The notes under the pieces: model-generated
Seen by the model: the letters and a program-made list of their open reading frames with translations, nothing else
What the model was told of the DNA's origin: nothing
Databases searched by the model: none
Translations under genes and position numbers: made by a program
Shown: positions 1 through 5,903 of the stretch, in pieces
Layout of the letters: each line of letters begins with the position of its first letter
Numbering within the stretch: position 1 is the first letter of the stretch
Assembly (NCBI GenBank): GCA_900321845.1
Contig: ONXT01000171.1
Location: 1-10,717, forward strand
Origin: an uncultured Bacteroidales bacterium
GTDB taxonomy: Bacteria; Bacteroidota; Bacteroidia; Bacteroidales; WCHB1-69
DNA length: 10,717 nt
Direction of reading: 5' to 3'

Positions 1-60
1 CATCCTCCTCCAACAATCGTACGACTCCTCCAACGTACACAAAAGAAGGAAGTAGTTAGC
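1..60. other. Window edge, no assigned gene
   Basis: No gene can be assigned here. All three plus-strand frames are open from the left edge until stops at 53-55, 57-59 and 64-66, so this could be the 3' tail of a plus-strand gene converging on hutH, but nothing shows which frame, if any, is used. The stretch contains a 10-bp direct repeat, CTCCTCCAAC at 5-14 and 25-34, around the 8-bp palindrome TCGTACGA at 17-24. Confidence 0.3.
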
Positions 61-99
61 AAATAAAAAGGCTGGCAACGTTTTCCGCCACCAGCCTTT
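61..99 (-). terminator. Rho-independent terminator of hutH
   Basis: A perfect 9-bp inverted repeat (67-75, AAAGGCTGG, with 91-99, CCAGCCTTT) encloses a 15-nt loop. Read on the minus strand, the stem is followed directly by a T-rich run (TTTTTATTT), the usual form of an intrinsic terminator. It lies about 50 bp past the hutH stop. The plus-strand side is also followed by T-rich sequence, so it might serve a convergent gene to the left as well. Confidence 0.8.
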
Positions 100-148
100 C
101 AACTTTCAACTTTCAACTTTCAGTTTTCAATTCTCAACTCTCAACTCC
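100..148. repeat. Seven-unit heptanucleotide tandem repeat
   Basis: Seven consecutive 7-bp units with consensus CAACTTT run from 100 to 148. The first three are identical and the next four are degenerate (CAGTTTT, CAATTCT, CAACTCT, CAACTCC). The array fills almost all the space between the hutH stop codon (151-153) and its terminator hairpin, so it would be transcribed as GTTGAAAG-type RNA in the hutH 3' UTR. Function is unknown; the 7-bp periodicity is seen directly. Confidence 0.9.
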
Positions 149-150
149 CC

Positions 151-1647
151 CTATTCCATCACAACGTTCACGTTCTGGATGAATTCGCGGGAGTCATGCA
201 TCAGTTTGTACATAATCGTGTCGTTCTCCACAAACGGGACGAAGCGACGATATTGGGCGATGAATTCCTCGATGAACTCAGAGGATTTCAGCGGACGGCG
301 GAACTCAAGCGCTTGCGCGGCGTTCAGCAACTCGATGGCGAGGATTTTCTCCACATTCTGCACCACCAGATAGGCTTTCGTAGCGGCGTTTGCCCCCATG
401 CTCACGTGGTCTTCCTGTCCCTGCGACGACTCGATGGAGTCGGAGGATGAGGGCATCGTGAAGGTCTTGTTCTGGTTCACGATGGAAGCCGCGGTGTATT
501 GCGGAATCATAAAGCCGGAGTTCAAGCCGGGGTTCTTGACGAGGAAGGAGGGCAGCTCGCGCTTGCCGCTGATGAGTTGGTAGATTCTTCTTTCGGAGAT
601 GTTGCCCAATTCGGACATCGCCAAAGAGAGGAAGTCCAGCACCAGTGCCAACGGCTGTCCGTGGAAATTGCCGGCGGAAATAATCAGGTCTTCGTCGGGG
701 AAGACGGTCGGGTTGTCGGTCACAGAGTTGATTTCCGTTTCCACCACACTGGTAATGTGGGTCAGGGCGTCCTTCGTGGCGCCGTGCACCTGCGGCATGC
801 AGCGGAAGGAGTAGGGATCCTGCACGTGCTTCTTCGGACGGGAGATGATTTCAGAGCCCATCAACAGATTGTTGATGTGTGTGGCAGTGAGAATCTGACC
901 TACATGCGGGCGGGCGAAATGAACCGACAGGTTGAACGGTTCGATGCGGCCGTCGAAGGCTTCCAAGGAGACAGCTCCGATGATGTCGGCCAGCCACGAC
1001 AATTTCTTGGACTTGATGAGCAGCCATACGGCGTACGAACTCATAAACTGCGTGCCGTTCAGCAGTGCCAGACCCTCCTTCGATTGCAGGGTTATCGGTT
1101 CCCAGCCGAACTTGGCGTTGATTTCAGCAGCTGGATATTTCTTGCCCCTGTAATACACTTCTCCTTCATTCAACAGCGGCAAGCACAGATGGGCCAAGGG
1201 CGCCAGGTCGCCGGATGCGCCGAGCGAACCCTGTTGATACACAACGGGATACACACCCTTGTTGAAAAAGTCAACCAGCCGTTGCAAGGTAACAACCTGC
1301 ACACCGGAGTTGCCGTATGACAGAGATTGGATTTTCATCAACAACATCAAGCGGACGATTTCCTGCGGTACCTCGTCGCCGATGCCGCAAGCATGCGACT
1401 TCACCAGATTGCTTTGGAGGGTTGACAAATCCTCTTTGGAAATCGAGGTGTTGCAGAGGGAGCCGAAGCCTGTGGTCACGCCATAGACGGGCGTTTTGCT
1501 GTTGGCCATTTTTTTGTCTAGGTAGTCGCGGCATTTCTGCACTGCTTCAATGGATTCCTTTGACAAAGAGAGTTTGGCTTTCGATTCGATGATTTTTTCT
1601 ACCTTGTCGATTCCGAGGAATTGAGTGGAGATTACATGTGTTTTCAT
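151..1647 (-). CDS. hutH: Histidine ammonia-lyase
   Basis: HutH removes ammonia from L-histidine to give trans-urocanate (EC 4.3.1.3), the first step of cytoplasmic histidine breakdown. The 498-aa length is normal for the family. The Ala-Ser-Gly triad that cyclises to the MIO electrophile is at 144-146 within GSLGASGDLAPLAHL. Other expected active-site positions are Tyr55 (YGVTTGFG), His85 (SHACGIG), Asn197 (LLNGTQ), Tyr279 and Arg282 (DPYSFRCMPQ), and Glu412 in SSQGQEDHVSMG. The Glu412 position separates true histidine lyases from the tyrosine lyases some Bacteroidota carry, which have Asn there. The ATG start matches the usual N-terminus. No hutU, hutI or ftcD gene lies in the window, so the rest of the pathway would have to be elsewhere. 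It has its own terminator, and a -7-like element sits 60 bp upstream. Confidence 0.95.
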   Translation of the reverse strand: MKTHVISTQFLGIDKVEKIIESKAKLSLSKESIEAVQKCRDYLDKKMANSKTPVYGVTTGFGSLCNTSISKEDLSTLQSNLVKSHACGIGDEVPQEIVRLMLLMKIQSLSYGNSGVQVVTLQRLVDFFNKGVYPVVYQQGSLGASGDLAPLAHLCLPLLNEGEVYYRGKKYPAAEINAKFGWEPITLQSKEGLALLNGTQFMSSYAVWLLIKSKKLSWLADIIGAVSLEAFDGRIEPFNLSVHFARPHVGQILTATHINNLLMGSEIISRPKKHVQDPYSFRCMPQVHGATKDALTHITSVVETEINSVTDNPTVFPDEDLIISAGNFHGQPLALVLDFLSLAMSELGNISERRIYQLISGKRELPSFLVKNPGLNSGFMIPQYTAASIVNQNKTFTMPSSSDSIESSQGQEDHVSMGANAATKAYLVVQNVEKILAIELLNAAQALEFRRPLKSSEFIEEFIAQYRRFVPFVENDTIMYKLMHDSREFIQNVNVVME

Positions 1648-1696
1648 TTGGTGCTTATTTTTAATTTTTTAAGATTGATTCTATTTAAGGAAGACG

Positions 1697-1730
1697 CGAT
1701 GCAACGATGCAAAATTACGCGTCATTACGC
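1697..1730. promoter_or_regulatory. Tandem repeats in hutH upstream region
   Basis: Two short tandem duplications abut in the 94-bp gpsA-hutH spacer. An 8-bp unit CGATGCAA occurs twice at 1697-1704 and 1705-1712, and a 10-bp unit with ATTACGC core occurs at 1714-1723 and 1724-1733. A minus-strand -7-like octamer TAATTTTG (complement of 1710-1717) lies at their junction, about 62 bp upstream of the hutH ATG. No convincing -33 TTTG is present. The repeats could be regulator binding sites at the hutH promoter; that is inference. Confidence 0.4.
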
Positions 1731-1741
1731 ATCTCTGCACG

Positions 1742-2773
1742 TCAGATAAAGAATTCCGCGATGCGTTTCATTTCGGAGCTGACGTTGTTTCCCTCATACA
1801 AAATACCATAGATGGTTTCGGCGATGGGGATGTGTGCTTGGAAGTTTTTGTTCATCTCGTGGATGCACTTCACGGCATAGTAACCTTCGGAGATCTGGCT
1901 CATCTCGAGTTGGGCGACGCGCACGGAGAGTCCGTGGCCAATCATGTTGCCGAACATGCGGTTGCGGCTGTAGCGGGAGTAGGCGGTGACGAGCAAGTCG
2001 CCGAGATAGACGGAGTCGTCGAGGCAGCGGTTGCCAGGGAAGACCGTGCTGACGAAATTCTTCATCTCCTTCACGCCGTTGGCGATGTAGGCCGCGATGA
2101 AGTTGTCGCCGTAGCCGAGGCCGCTGTATATGCCAGCGCCCAATGCGTAGATGTTTTTCATCACCACGGCCATTTCCGCACCCATCAAATCGCTGGAGAC
2201 GGAGGCGCGCACGTAGCGGTTGGTGAACATCTTGGCCACATCGGAGGCCAAATCCTGGTTGACGGAGGCGGCAGTAAGGAAGGTGAACTTCTCCTGCGCG
2301 ATTTCCTCCGCATGCGACGGGCCACTGATCATCGCCATATTGCTCAACGGAATGTTGAATTCCGTATGGAGATAATCGGAGATGAACTGCAGTGTTTCCG
2401 GAATGATGCCCTTCACCGCGTTGATGATCTTCTTCTTGTTCAAACGGCTCTTCTTCAGCGGTTCGAGCGTTTTCTGCAAAAAGGCGGAAGGGGTGACGAT
2501 AATCACGTAGTCGGCTTTGGCCACCACGCTCCGAATGTTGTTGCTAACCTTCACGTCTTTCGGATCTATAAACGTGGAACTTAAGTACTTAGGGTTATGT
2601 CCGTATTTATTGACACCTTCCACGATCTCCTCTTCGCGCACCCACCAATGGATATGTTCGAGGTTGGCCGACAAAATCTTGATGATGGCAGTCGCCCAGC
2701 TTCCACCTCCAATCACCGCAACACGGTATCTCAATCTGTTCTTTTTGCGAAAATATGGTGTAGCTACTTCCAT
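1742..2773 (-). CDS. gpsA: Glycerol-3-phosphate dehydrogenase [NAD(P)+]
   Basis: GpsA reduces dihydroxyacetone phosphate to sn-glycerol 3-phosphate in the cytoplasm (EC 1.1.1.94), supplying the phospholipid backbone. The Rossmann glycine motif is at 22-27 (GGGSWA), followed by the family motifs GPSHAEE (151-157), the catalytic-lysine motif MKNIYALGAGI (Lys206, Asn207), GDN (222-224), YLGDLLVTAYS (256-266) and SRN (269-271). The 343-aa length is normal. The family motif after GDN usually reads ITRGLxEM; here it is IANGVKEM (Ile230-Met237), so the conserved Arg is Asn232. From memory, other Bacteroidota GpsA proteins also carry Asn here, so this is probably a lineage variant. The start puts 16 residues before the first beta strand and fits a -7 element 35 bp upstream. 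No clear terminator separates it from hutH. Confidence 0.95.
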   Translation of the reverse strand: MEVATPYFRKKNRLRYRVAVIGGGSWATAIIKILSANLEHIHWWVREEEIVEGVNKYGHNPKYLSSTFIDPKDVKVSNNIRSVVAKADYVIIVTPSAFLQKTLEPLKKSRLNKKKIINAVKGIIPETLQFISDYLHTEFNIPLSNMAMISGPSHAEEIAQEKFTFLTAASVNQDLASDVAKMFTNRYVRASVSSDLMGAEMAVVMKNIYALGAGIYSGLGYGDNFIAAYIANGVKEMKNFVSTVFPGNRCLDDSVYLGDLLVTAYSRYSRNRMFGNMIGHGLSVRVAQLEMSQISEGYYAVKCIHEMNKNFQAHIPIAETIYGILYEGNNVSSEMKRIAEFFI

Positions 2774-2807
2774 GTGCTCAACTTTCGTTTAACATTTTTT
2801 AAGGTTG

Positions 2808-2815
2808 CAAAGATA
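2808..2815 (-). promoter_or_regulatory. Promoter -7 element of gpsA
   Basis: The minus strand reads TATCTTTG, an exact match to the Bacteroidota -7 consensus TAnnTTTG, placed 35 bp upstream of the gpsA ATG. A -33 TTTG at the expected distance is not evident. Confidence 0.55.
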
Positions 2816-3119
2816 CGGCATTTTTTTGAATTGAGCGTGAAAAAATGTTAATCGGCGGAATCCTTTCTAAGCGGGCACCCCAAGAATCGGTTCACAATTC
2901 CCATAATCCAGTCAATCAATCAAATCGGCGCAACAACAAGGATGATTCCGCGAAAATCAGCAATCTATTCAGACAACATTTTTACATTATTATTGTAATA
3001 AAATACAGATGCGTAATTTTTTTCATTTTTTTTGTAACAATCTTGTAATGAAATCGTAAGAGCAAATTGAACAACAAAAAGGAGAAATCCTTTACGTATC
3101 ATTAAAGGTTAATGGTTAT
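2816..3119. other. Gene-free intergenic region
   Basis: No convincing coding sequence lies between the divergent gpsA and ThiL-like genes. The region is AT-rich at 2975-3060. It holds an inverted pair GCGGAATC (2855-2862) and GATTCCGC (2944-2951) that could close an RNA stem over about 80 nt. A small dyad, TTACA and TGTAA (2982-2986, 2994-2998), surrounds a 7-bp centre. A hairpin AAAGGA-GAAA-TCCTTT (3078-3093) has a GNRA loop. On the plus strand TTG (2993-2995), 18 bp before TAATTTTT (3014-3021), is a one-mismatch promoter candidate for the transcript ended by the terminator at 3120-3150. Confidence 0.5.
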
Positions 3120-3150
3120 CAACGGCGATGAGAATCGCCGTTGTTTTTTT
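3014..3150 (+). ncRNA. Candidate small RNA or attenuated leader
   Basis: A strong plus-strand terminator (3120-3150) has no open reading frame in front of it, so some non-coding plus-strand transcript probably ends there. A plausible start is the promoter-like TTG-N18-TAATTTTT whose -7 part is near 3014. The stretch would contain a 6-bp GNRA-capped hairpin (3078-3093) before the terminator stem, also capped by a GNRA loop (GAGA). It does not match an RNA family I recognise, and no thiamine (TPP) riboswitch signature is visible despite the ThiL-family gene downstream. The 5' boundary is a guess. Confidence 0.35.
3120..3150 (+). terminator. Strong plus-strand intrinsic terminator
   Basis: A perfect 10-bp stem, CAACGGCGAT (3120-3129) with ATCGCCGTTG (3134-3143), closes a GAGA tetraloop and is followed by seven T residues (3144-3150). 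This is a textbook rho-independent terminator. It lies upstream, not downstream, of the nearest plus-strand gene and therefore ends either a small RNA or a leader transcript. Confidence 0.85.
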
Positions 3151-3217
3151 ATTTCAACGTGAACAGGATTAGCAATCTGGCAAGGCCATAGTCAACGTCT
3201 ATGTCAAAGTCTTTTCG

Positions 3218-3225
3218 TACTTTTG
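3218..3225 (+). promoter_or_regulatory. Promoter -7 element of ThiL-like gene
   Basis: TACTTTTG matches the Bacteroidota -7 consensus TAnnTTTG exactly and lies 24 bp before the ATG at 3249. It also rules against the in-frame ATG at 3201 as the start, since that codon would lie upstream of the transcription start. No clear -33 element is seen. Confidence 0.6.
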
Positions 3226-3248
3226 CAGGCGATTTCAAAACGACAAAA

Positions 3249-4298
3249 ATGGACGACAACAACGTGCGCAACGAGATTTCCCAATTGGGCAAGTACAACT
3301 TAATCAACAAGTTAACAGAAGACATTGAGAAACAGAACGACTCCACACTCGTGGGGGTCGGCGATGACGCGGCGGTGGCTGACTTCGGCGGCAAGCAGAC
3401 CGTCTTCGCCAGCAAACTGTTTTTAGAGCATGTCCATTTCGACCTCTCCTACTTCCCGCTCAAGCATCTCGGCTACAAATGCGCGGGCATCGCCCTCACC
3501 GACATCCTCGGCATGAACGCCATCCCCACCCAGATTTCGGTGAACCTCGCCATCTCCAACCGCTTCTCCATTGAGGCGGTGGAAGAATTCATGACCGGCA
3601 TCCGCGCCTGCTGCCACAACTACAAGACCGATCTCGCCGGATTGGAAATCAACACCTCCATGACGGGCATGGCCATCAGCATCACCGCCATCGGCGAAGC
3701 GGAAGCCGACACAATCGTGCGCCGCAGCGGAGCCAAGGAAAACGAGCTCATCTGCGTCTCCGGCGACTTCGGAGCCGCCTACACCGGCTACCTCCTCCTA
3801 GAACGCGAAAAGGAGATTTTCCTCCAAACCCAAGTCAGCAAACCCAACTTCGAGGGCTACGAGTACCTACTGGAACGTCAACTCAAGCCGGAACCGCGCT
3901 TCGACATCGTGGAAGGACTCCGCAAAAACGACATCCTGCCCACCTCGATGACCGTCGTGAGCGAAGGCCTCGCCACTTCCCTACTCCACATCTGCCATCT
4001 CGCCGACCTCGGCTGCACCATCTTCGAAAACAAAACCCCCATCGACCAACTCACCTTCGACACCCTGAAGAGCCTGAAAATCGTCGCCACCACCGTCGCC
4101 CTCAACGGCGGCGAGGACTACGAACTCCTCTTCACCGTGAAACAGAGCGATTACGAAAAGGTGAAAAAAATCGAGAATGTGTCTGTCATCGGCTATATGC
4201 AGGAGAAGAATGCCGGCTGCAACCTCATCACCAACGACAACAAGCAGATTGAGCTGCGGGCGCAAGGATTCGAACACGAGGAAGCAAGTATGAACTAA
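3249..4298 (+). CDS. thiL: ThiL-family protein with substituted active site
   Basis: The sequence aligns throughout with bacterial ThiL, which phosphorylates thiamine monophosphate to the diphosphate (AIR-synthase/PurM-like fold). Landmarks include VGVGDDAAV (35-43), EHVHFDL (60-66), PLKHLGYK (70-77), ALTDILGMN (82-90), CVSGDFGAAY (169-178), LLERQLKPEPR (207-217) and ALNGGEDYELLFTV (284-297). Several metal- and nucleotide-binding positions are changed. The Asp of the TTD motif is Lys56, the Gly of EGVHF is His61, the GGDTT motif reads GLEIN (131-135, Asp to Glu133), and IDISDGLSSE reads TVVSEGLATS (235-244, Asp to Glu239). The first GDD and Asp85 remain. There is no frameshift and the 349-aa length is normal, so this looks like a maintained, divergent paralog or pseudoenzyme, not a decayed copy. 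Function is uncertain. The start at 3249 is chosen from the -7 element at 3218-3225; an in-frame ATG at 3201 would add 16 residues. No thiamine genes are adjacent. Confidence 0.85.
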   Translation: MDDNNVRNEISQLGKYNLINKLTEDIEKQNDSTLVGVGDDAAVADFGGKQTVFASKLFLEHVHFDLSYFPLKHLGYKCAGIALTDILGMNAIPTQISVNLAISNRFSIEAVEEFMTGIRACCHNYKTDLAGLEINTSMTGMAISITAIGEAEADTIVRRSGAKENELICVSGDFGAAYTGYLLLEREKEIFLQTQVSKPNFEGYEYLLERQLKPEPRFDIVEGLRKNDILPTSMTVVSEGLATSLLHICHLADLGCTIFENKTPIDQLTFDTLKSLKIVATTVALNGGEDYELLFTVKQSDYEKVKKIENVSVIGYMQEKNAGCNLITNDNKQIELRAQGFEHEEASMN

Positions 4299-4370
4299 GC
4301 GACAGAAATCCGGGGAAATCAAGAATTGTAGCTACTCAAAAGCAGCATGACCAGATAAACGCCACGGCCG

Positions 4371-5315
4371 CTACCTCACAATCGTCAGCGTTCCCGTGCG
4401 CGTTTCGCCAATCCCGTGAACTTGGTAGTAGAACTGGTAATAGTAGGTACCTGCCTCCAAATTTCCGCCATCCCAATTATTATGATACGCGTTGCTTTGG
4501 AAGACCACGCTGCCGCCCCGATTACGGATAATCAGCTTGGTCAGCTCGCAATTTTCGATGCCTTCAATCACGAAGAAGTCGTTGAAGCCATCGCCGTTGG
4601 GCGTGAAGACGTTCGGGATTTCCAAGACCAACGGTTTACTTTGCGGAATCTCCGGATAATTCTCCAAGACCGGATCATCGGCGTCAGTGGCTGTGACAAT
4701 TTGCTGAGTAGCGGCAGATGGGGAAACCGGTTTCACACTGGACGAAGAGGTCTGATTGACTGACGAAGAATGTACGGGGGAAGTTGCAGTTTGTGATAAA
4801 GTGCCATCGGAAGGATTTGCAGCGACCGTGTTTTTTGGAGCCATAACCAGTTGATTTACAGATGGTTTATTGCTCGTTTCTGCAATATTATCAGTTTGGG
4901 CTGGAATTTCACTATTGCCATTGACCGGTAATACCTGACCATTCTCCAATTCCACTATATCATTTTCCTGTTCTTTTAACGAGAGGTTCATTTCCTCATT
5001 TTCTATGGATAATGAATCTCCCGCAACGGCAACATTTTCTATATTCTGCTTATTTTGAACAGCTTGCAAAAGATTATCGGAAGATTTTGACAACGAAACG
5101 CCGAGGATGACCCCTCCTGCGACTATTGCGGAGGAAATCACTCCGACGACCACTTTGGCAGCAGTGGAAGCAAGCATGGAATGCCCCACAGAAGCCGCCG
5201 CCGTTCCGCCCGCCGCCGCCGAGGATGCCAACTGGCTTGCAACCGACTCCCAACATCTGGCAGAGGGTTCAACCTTTATGTTTTCCAAAATGTTTTTTAT
5301 CTCAATGTCTTCCAT
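4371..5315 (-). CDS. Membrane-anchored CHU_C (T9SS type-B) protein
   Basis: This 314-aa protein has four parts. Residues 1-53 form a short cytoplasmic segment with VEPSARCWESVASQL, like the V-x-P...W...L motif of anti-sigma-like N-termini in Bacteroidota membrane proteins. Residues 54-76 are one hydrophobic helix. Residues 77-225 are a low-complexity linker rich in Ser, Thr, Asn and Gln. Residues 229-314 are a gliding-motility-associated C-terminal domain (CHU_C, TIGR04131-like), with VFTPNGDGFNDFF (236-248), IIRNRGGSVVFQS (262-274), NNWDGG (279-284) and a GTYYYQF strand (289-295). The usual NRWG Trp is Gly267. There is no cleavable signal peptide, so the CHU_C domain should sit on the periplasmic side of the inner membrane. 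The gene starts 12 bp after the ECF sigma factor stop, which suggests an anti-sigma or sensor partner. No terminator is obvious in the 72 bp before the convergent ThiL-like gene. The anti-sigma role is inferred. Confidence 0.8.
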   Translation of the reverse strand: MEDIEIKNILENIKVEPSARCWESVASQLASSAAAGGTAAASVGHSMLASTAAKVVVGVISSAIVAGGVILGVSLSKSSDNLLQAVQNKQNIENVAVAGDSLSIENEEMNLSLKEQENDIVELENGQVLPVNGNSEIPAQTDNIAETSNKPSVNQLVMAPKNTVAANPSDGTLSQTATSPVHSSSVNQTSSSSVKPVSPSAATQQIVTATDADDPVLENYPEIPQSKPLVLEIPNVFTPNGDGFNDFFVIEGIENCELTKLIIRNRGGSVVFQSNAYHNNWDGGNLEAGTYYYQFYYQVHGIGETRTGTLTIVR

Positions 5316-5327
5316 TTTCTATTATCA

Positions 5328-5855
5328 TTATGAATGCAAACGATCTTTCAGCCAGTTTCTGGCACGTGTGAGTTGGGAGCGCGATGTACTTTCCTGTATT
5401 TCAAGCATTTCGCCAATCTCTTTGTGCGAATGGCCCTCCACCACAAACAAGTTGAAAATCACGCGGTAGGTTTCTGGCATCCGTTGAATCAGGCTCAGCA
5501 GGTCATTTTCCATCAACTTGTCGGAAGGAAGTTCGTTGCCGACCTCCCAGTCCGAAGTCTCCACATCGTCCAACGAAAGTTGGTTGTGATGCTTGTGATG
5601 CATCCGAAAGTGGCTGATAGCCGAGTTCAACATGATTCGTTTCATCCACGTAAGCAAAGAACTTTCAAACCTGAACTCTTGCAAATTGGAGAAGATTTTC
5701 GTAAATCCTTCTATGAGAATATCTTCCGCCTCCTCATTCGAGTTCGCATACCGCACGCACAATCCCATCAGCAACGGTGAATACTTGTCGTATAGTTCTT
5801 TTTGCGCAACACGGTCGTTGCTCAAACAACGCTCAACAAGCTTCTTCTCATCCAT
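5328..5855 (-). CDS. ECF-type RNA polymerase sigma factor
   Basis: A 175-aa sigma-70 family protein of extracytoplasmic-function type. Region 2 spans about 21-85 (LYDKYSPLLMGLCVRYANSN, then EEAEDILIEGFTKIF and the TWMKRIMLNSAISHF helix around 69-83). Region 4 spans about 120-172 (MPETYRVIFNLFVVEGHSHKEIGEML, then the SRSQLTRAR recognition helix). A His-rich and acidic linker (87-110) joins them. The start is placed at the ATG at 5855; the frame also extends to a TTG at 5900, but the added residues are not sigma-like and would begin inside the 5' leader. It lies 48 bp downstream of the DUF4837 gene and 12 bp upstream of the CHU_C membrane protein. It should direct transcription of an envelope-related regulon, whose members cannot be read from this window. 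Confidence 0.92.
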   Translation of the reverse strand: MDEKKLVERCLSNDRVAQKELYDKYSPLLMGLCVRYANSNEEAEDILIEGFTKIFSNLQEFRFESSLLTWMKRIMLNSAISHFRMHHKHHNQLSLDDVETSDWEVGNELPSDKLMENDLLSLIQRMPETYRVIFNLFVVEGHSHKEIGEMLEIQESTSRSQLTRARNWLKDRLHS

Positions 5856-5903
5856 TGTTTTCACATTTTGAGAGACGCAAGAAAAAAGGAAATGTTGCAA
5901 AAA

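Noticed and set aside
100..148. CRISPR array
   Set aside because: Units are 7 bp with no spacers; it is a simple tandem repeat.
499..1320. 273-codon open frame on the plus strand opposite hutH
   Set aside because: It lies entirely antisense to hutH, whose active-site motifs are intact. The product has no recognisable domain; it is a shadow of the codon bias on the other strand.
151..1647. Tyrosine ammonia-lyase instead of histidine ammonia-lyase
   Set aside because: The Gln-Glu-Asp at 411-413 and the SHACGIG motif match histidine lyases; Bacteroidota tyrosine lyases have Asn in place of the Glu.
1832..2584. 250-codon open frame on the plus strand opposite gpsA
   Set aside because: It is antisense to a clear gpsA and rich in His, Val and Ala in a manner typical of shadow frames; no domain seen.
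2880..2925. Possible tRNA-like T-arm (GGTTCA) near 2889-2894
   Set aside because: The flanking bases do not form a T-stem and no acceptor or anticodon arms can be drawn.
2845..3048. 67-codon plus-strand open frame between gpsA and the ThiL-like gene
   Set aside because: No ribosome binding site, no family match, and a hydrophobic end that simply follows from the AT-rich DNA. Low chance of being coding.
3014..3248. Thiamine (TPP) riboswitch upstream of the ThiL-like gene
   Set aside because: None of the conserved TPP riboswitch core sequences are present; the hairpins here have a different layout.
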